Source of the DNA: a bacterium
GTDB lineage: Bacteria; Bacillota; Bacilli; Lactobacillales; Streptococcaceae
Length of the DNA stretch: 64,000 nt
Direction: 5' to 3'
Assembly: GCA_905221455.1 (NCBI GenBank)
Contig: CAJNDF010000009.1
Span: forward strand, 1 to 64,000
Below the pieces are notes generated by a model. That model made no database searches, was not told the origin of the DNA, and was given only the letters and a program-made list of their open reading frames with translations. Positions 60,195-64,000 of this stretch are shown here, piece by piece; within the stretch, counting starts at the first letter, position 1; every line of letters begins with the position of its first letter. The translations under genes were made by a program, and so were the position numbers.

Positions 60195-60536
60195 TTACAA
60201 ATCAGGATTGTCTAAAATTTGTTTGCCGAATACTTCTTTTTCAAGACGATTCAAGCGTTTCAAAATATCAAAATTCGTCATAGAAGATGAAGCTGCCACA
60301 TCAATTGGATCTGGGTGACTAGGACTTGGGGCTGAACTCACTTGCGGTTTACGAGCTAATTCTTCCTTCAAATCCGCAATTTCCTGACGAAGTGACTTGA
60401 CCAAGGCATCATAGGTTTCATAGTCCTTAATAACATCATCTAAAAACTCATCAACTTCTACTTTACTATACCCTCGGACTTCACGTCCAAACTCTTGTTC
60501 AAAAATATCTTTCGCTGAAAAAATAATACTTGCCAT
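60195..60536 (-). CDS. gpsB: Cell division regulator GpsB
   Basis: This 113-residue DivIVA-like coiled-coil protein coordinates septal and peripheral wall synthesis with StkP and penicillin-binding proteins. The N-terminal lipid-binding-like domain ([20 protein letters not shown]) and coiled coil are clear; the C-terminal helix ends DNPDL. The start is set at 60536, 6 nt after GGAGAG, rather than the in-frame ATG at 60548. Confidence 0.95.
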   Translation of the reverse strand: MASIIFSAKDIFEQEFGREVRGYSKVEVDEFLDDVIKDYETYDALVKSLRQEIADLKEELARKPQVSSAPSPSHPDPIDVAASSSMTNFDILKRLNRLEKEVFGKQILDNPDL

Positions 60537-60605
60537 GTCTCTCTCCATTCTCGCTTGCTAGTATTATTATATAAAAAAAGGCAAACAAAAATCAAGGTCA
60601 AAGCT

Positions 60606-61133
60606 TCAATTTTCGGAAAAATTTTCAGCAAGTTCATTTAGCTGATCAAATGTTAATCTCTTTATAAAATAGTCCTCTTGATTTTTCATTTTTTGGTAAA
60701 AATAAGCTAGTTTCGTTTCATTTTCTTCATCATAAAAAAGATAGGAACTGTTCGTGTTTTCCAGTAAAAACTGCTGGTAATCTCTTAACTGCCCCTTGTG
60801 TTCATAGCGAGGATAGGCATATTTGACAAAGTCTACCTGCTTAAAGCGACTCAGTTTCATCTGATTGTCTTCATTCCAATTTTCCCCATGGGTTTCAAAA
60901 GCAAAAATGGTAGCCAACTGGAAATCATACTCTGTCTTCATCTCCTGAGCAACCTCTAAAACCCAATATTCAAAGCCCAAAGCCCCTGTAAATACAAGCC
61001 AAGTCACCCCATCTTCTGCCATAGCTTCTAAATCCCTACGTATCGCTTTTTTAATCAATTTAAGACGAGGATCCTTGTCAGAAAACAAACCCAAATCAAA
61101 AGCAGAATAGCCCAAAACCAAAGCTGTAGTCAT
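60606..61133 (-). CDS. DUF1273 (YpsA-like) family protein
   Basis: This 175-residue cytoplasmic protein has a Rossmann-like fold family signature ([15 protein letters not shown]). In Bacillus and Staphylococcus YpsA affects cell division, but its reaction is unknown. The frame is open to 61217; I start at 61133 ([12 protein letters not shown]) after AAAGGG, because the upstream codons overlap recU's start region. Divergent from recU; next to gpsB. Confidence 0.88.
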   Translation of the reverse strand: MTTALVLGYSAFDLGLFSDKDPRLKLIKKAIRRDLEAMAEDGVTWLVFTGALGFEYWVLEVAQEMKTEYDFQLATIFAFETHGENWNEDNQMKLSRFKQVDFVKYAYPRYEHKGQLRDYQQFLLENTNSSYLFYDEENETKLAYFYQKMKNQEDYFIKRLTFDQLNELAENFSEN

Positions 61134-61199
61134 TTTTAACCCTTTCTGTGCAAATTTATGATATAATAGAGTGATGTTATTGTACCAATAAGGAGAATT

Positions 61200-61796
61200 A
61201 TGGTCAACTATCCTCATAAAATTTCATCACAAAAAAGACAAACATCTCTTTCTCAACCCAAAAATTTCGCAAATCGAGGAATGTCTTTTGAAAAGATGAT
61301 CAATGCTACCAACGACTACTATTTGTCTCAGGGCTTGGCTGTTATACACAAGAAACCAACTCCTATTCAAATCGTACGAGTGGACTATCCACAACGAAGT
61401 CGTGCCAAGATTGTTGAAGCCTATTTTCGACAAGCTTCAACGACAGACTATTCTGGCGTTTATAAGGGATATTACATCGACTTTGAAGCCAAGGAAACAA
61501 AACAAAAACGTGCGATTCCGATGAAAAATTTCCATCCACATCAGATTCAGCATATGGAACAAGTCCTTGCCCAACAAGGAATCTGCTTTGTCCTTCTTCA
61601 CTTTTCTTCTCTGCAAGAAACCTACTTATTGCCGGCATTCGATTTGATTCGCTTCTATCATCAAGATAAGGGACAAAAATCAATGCCACTTGGATATATT
61701 CGAGAATATGGATATGAAATCAAGGCTGGTGCCTTCCCTCAAATTCCCTATCTCAATGTTATCAAAGAACATTTATTAGGTGGTAAAACAAGATGA
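61200..61796 (+). CDS. recU: Holliday junction resolvase RecU
   Basis: This 198-residue nuclease resolves four-way junctions and helps chromosome segregation. [13 protein letters not shown] at the N-terminus, then [18 protein letters not shown] (catalytic Asp/Glu/Lys) are visible. RBS AAGGAG precedes the ATG. Its stop overlaps the pbp1A start by four bases, a pairing conserved in streptococci. Confidence 0.96.
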   Translation: MVNYPHKISSQKRQTSLSQPKNFANRGMSFEKMINATNDYYLSQGLAVIHKKPTPIQIVRVDYPQRSRAKIVEAYFRQASTTDYSGVYKGYYIDFEAKETKQKRAIPMKNFHPHQIQHMEQVLAQQGICFVLLHFSSLQETYLLPAFDLIRFYHQDKGQKSMPLGYIREYGYEIKAGAFPQIPYLNVIKEHLLGGKTR

Positions 61797-63949
61797 ACAA
61801 ACAAACTATCCTGCGAATAGCTAAGTATGTGAGTATCTGCCTCTTAACTTTATTTATCACAGCAGTTATGCTGGGAGGAGGCATATTTCTCTATTACGTC
61901 AGCAAAGCCCCAGCCCTATCTGAGAGCAAATTAGTCGCAACCACATCTAGTAAGATTTTCGATAGTAAAAACGAACTGATTGCCGATCTGGGCTCTGAAC
62001 GCCGAGTAAACGCTCAGGCCAACGAAATTCCTACTGATTTGGTCAAGGCTATCGTATCGATCGAAGACCATCGTTTTTTCGATCATCGCGGTGTCGATAC
62101 CATCCGAATTATCGGAGCTTTTTTACGTAACTTACAAAACAACTCCCTCCAGGGAGGATCAACCCTTACCCAACAATTAATTAAGTTGACCTATTTCTCA
62201 ACTTCCACTTCTGATCAGACTATTTCACGTAAAGCCCAGGAAGCTTGGTTGGCTGTTCAATTAGAGCAAAAAACAACAAAACAAGAAATTCTGACCTACT
62301 ATGTGAATAAAGTTTACATGTCTAACGGAAACTATGGAATGCAGACGGCTGCCCAAAACTATTACGGCAAAGATTTGAGAGAACTATCACTACCTCAACT
62401 TGCCCTACTAGCAGGAATGCCACAGGCTCCGAATCAATACGATCCCTATTCTCATCCAGAAGCTGCCCTTGACCGTCGTAACTTGGTACTTTCAGAGATG
62501 AAAGGTCAAGGCTACATTTCTGCCGAACAGTATGAGAAGGCTATTAATACCCCTATTACTGATGGACTCCAAAGTTTGAAATCAGTCAATAGCTATCCAG
62601 CATATATGGACAATTATCTCAAAGAGGTTATCGACCAAGTAGAACAAGAAACTGGCTATAACCTTCTAACTACTGGGATGGATGTTTACACAAATGTAGA
62701 CCAAGAAGCTCAAAAACATCTGTGGGATATCTACAACTCCGATCAATACGTCTCTTACCCTGACGATGATTTGCAAGTCGCATCCACGGTCGTAGATGTT
62801 TCAAATGGTAAAGTCATCGCCCAACTTGGAGCTCGTCACCAAGCAAGTAACGTTTCATTTGGTACCAACCAAGCTGTGGAAACCAATCGTGACTGGGGTT
62901 CAACAATGAAACCAATCACCGATTATGCACCTGCCATAGAATACGGTGTTTATGATTCCACTGCAACTATGGTTAATGATATTCCTTATAACTATCCGGG
63001 AACAAGCACACCTGTCTACAACTGGGATCGAGCATATTTTGGTAATATTACTCTGCAATATGCTCTTCAACAATCTCGTAACGTACCTGCGGTTGAGACA
63101 CTAAACAAGGTTGGTTTAGATAGAGCCAAAAGTTTCCTGAACGGTTTGGGAATCGACTATCCAAGTATTCACTACTCAAATGCTATTTCAAGTAATACTA
63201 CCGAATCCGGCAAACAGTACGGGGCAAGTAGTGAAAAAATGGCCACTGCCTATGCCGCATTCGCAAACGGTGGTATTTACCACAAACCAATGTACATCAA
63301 TAAGGTTGTCTTTAGCGATGGTAGCGAAAAAGAATTTTCTGACCCTGGCACAAGAGCCATGAAAGAAACGACTGCTTACATGATGACAGAGATGATGAAA
63401 ACAGTCTTGACTTACGGAACTGGTCGCGGTGCCTACCTACCTTGGCTTCCTCAAGCTGGTAAAACAGGTACCTCGAACTATACAGATGAAGAAATCGAAA
63501 ACCATATCAAGACGACTCAGTTTGTAGCACCTGATGAAATGTTTGTAGGTTATACACGTAAATATTCAATGGCTGTATGGACAGGCTACACCAATCGTCT
63601 CACACCACTTGTAGGCGATGATTTCACAGTTGCTGCCAAAGTCTATCGTGCTATGATGACTTCCCTCTCTCAAAATGACCATCCTGGAGATTGGACAATG
63701 CCTGAGGGAGTATACAGAAGTGGTGAGTTCGTCTTTTTGAACGGTGCCAAGAATGCTTGGGCTACACCTGCTACCCAACAAACACAGTCAGTAGAGAACC
63801 CCTCTACAACACCTGAAAGTTCAACTACACAGGCGAACACCACAGTAGGACAACAACCAAACAGTGCTCCAGTAACTGATCCAAATCAAGGACAGCCTGT
63901 ACAACAAGCACCACAAACTCCTCAATTTCAACAACAACCACAACAGTAA
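61793..63949 (+). CDS. pbp1A: Class A penicillin-binding protein 1A
   Basis: This 718-residue bifunctional peptidoglycan synthase has a membrane anchor (about 12-36), a GT51 glycosyltransferase domain with catalytic Glu91 ([12 protein letters not shown]) and a transpeptidase domain with S370TMK, S428RN and K557TG. The tail is Gln/Thr/Pro-rich (about 655-718). Residue numbers coincide with pneumococcal PBP1a. Thr371 and Pro432 are the susceptible-type residues and 574-577 reads TTQF, so the usual resistance changes are absent. It ends at a strong terminator. Confidence 0.97.
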   Translation: MNKQTILRIAKYVSICLLTLFITAVMLGGGIFLYYVSKAPALSESKLVATTSSKIFDSKNELIADLGSERRVNAQANEIPTDLVKAIVSIEDHRFFDHRGVDTIRIIGAFLRNLQNNSLQGGSTLTQQLIKLTYFSTSTSDQTISRKAQEAWLAVQLEQKTTKQEILTYYVNKVYMSNGNYGMQTAAQNYYGKDLRELSLPQLALLAGMPQAPNQYDPYSHPEAALDRRNLVLSEMKGQGYISAEQYEKAINTPITDGLQSLKSVNSYPAYMDNYLKEVIDQVEQETGYNLLTTGMDVYTNVDQEAQKHLWDIYNSDQYVSYPDDDLQVASTVVDVSNGKVIAQLGARHQASNVSFGTNQAVETNRDWGSTMKPITDYAPAIEYGVYDSTATMVNDIPYNYPGTSTPVYNWDRAYFGNITLQYALQQSRNVPAVETLNKVGLDRAKSFLNGLGIDYPSIHYSNAISSNTTESGKQYGASSEKMATAYAAFANGGIYHKPMYINKVVFSDGSEKEFSDPGTRAMKETTAYMMTEMMKTVLTYGTGRGAYLPWLPQAGKTGTSNYTDEEIENHIKTTQFVAPDEMFVGYTRKYSMAVWTGYTNRLTPLVGDDFTVAAKVYRAMMTSLSQNDHPGDWTMPEGVYRSGEFVFLNGAKNAWATPATQQTQSVENPSTTPESSTTQANTTVGQQPNSAPVTDPNQGQPVQQAPQTPQFQQQPQQ

Positions 63950-63987
63950 AAAAAATCCTGAGAGTTAGAAATTCTCAGGATTTTTTT
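63950..63987 (+). terminator. Terminator after pbp1A
   Basis: AAATCCTGAGA / TCTCAGGATTT stem with A-run before and T7 after. The last bases of the window hold nothing else. Confidence 0.88.
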
Positions 63988-64000
63988 ACTACAAGATATC

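Overview
The window comes from a low-GC Gram-positive coccus of the Streptococcus mitis/pneumoniae group. The evidence is the pneumococcus-like order of the core genes (pbp1A-recU, gpsB-rnpB, mapZ-gnd-ritR, the mevalonate and lia operons, tig-recD2-lepB-rnhC, the full type II fatty-acid cluster, nusB-efp-gatBAC-prfC), two choline-binding proteins, two BOX elements, FabK as enoyl reductase, and RitR with Asn53 and Cys128. The species is inferred. The surface genes are laid out differently from the pneumococcal genomes I know, so S. mitis or a close relative is the best guess.

Layout. Bases 1-7796 (minus strand) hold the 5' part of a giant serine-rich-repeat adhesin; its 3' end lies beyond the left edge. 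Between it and prfC (8412-9956) is a 0.6 kb gene-free stretch. This holds the adhesin promoter, a terminator-like dispersed repeat and an unusual array of four covarying hairpins between two identical 33-bp direct repeats. Between prfC and gatCAB (10623-13833) sits a small candidate type I toxin-antitoxin module with a 33-residue hydrophobic toxin. Then come efp, an Asp23-family gene and nusB on the plus strand. They converge on a 13-gene minus-strand cluster for fatty-acid synthesis (fabM, fabT, fabH, acpP, fabK, fabD, fabG, fabF, accB, fabZ, accC, accD, accA) with a FabT operator before fabK.

Rightward follow lysC, a DUF956 gene and serS behind a T-box leader. Next are a TDT-family transporter, an AhpD-like protein, a sodium:amino-acid symporter behind a glycine riboswitch, mutS2, cvpA-zapA, a probably leaderless rnhC, lepB, recD2 and tig. 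A choline-binding protein with an unrecognised C-terminal domain, the liaFSR cell-envelope stress system and the mevalonate pathway (mvaK1, mvaD, mvaK2, fni) come next.

Bases 49979-54831 are a surface-protein island. It has a sortase-anchored SHIRT-repeat protein, whose leader carries a G10 homopolymer beside a hairpin, and a second choline-binding protein. The right end is housekeeping: ritR, gnd, mapZ, an RNA methyltransferase, RNase P RNA, gpsB, a DUF1273 gene, recU and pbp1A. The core genes serve envelope and membrane construction, translation fidelity and division. The variable parts are nearly all surface proteins or small repeats. No tRNA, rRNA, insertion sequence, prophage or CRISPR array was seen.
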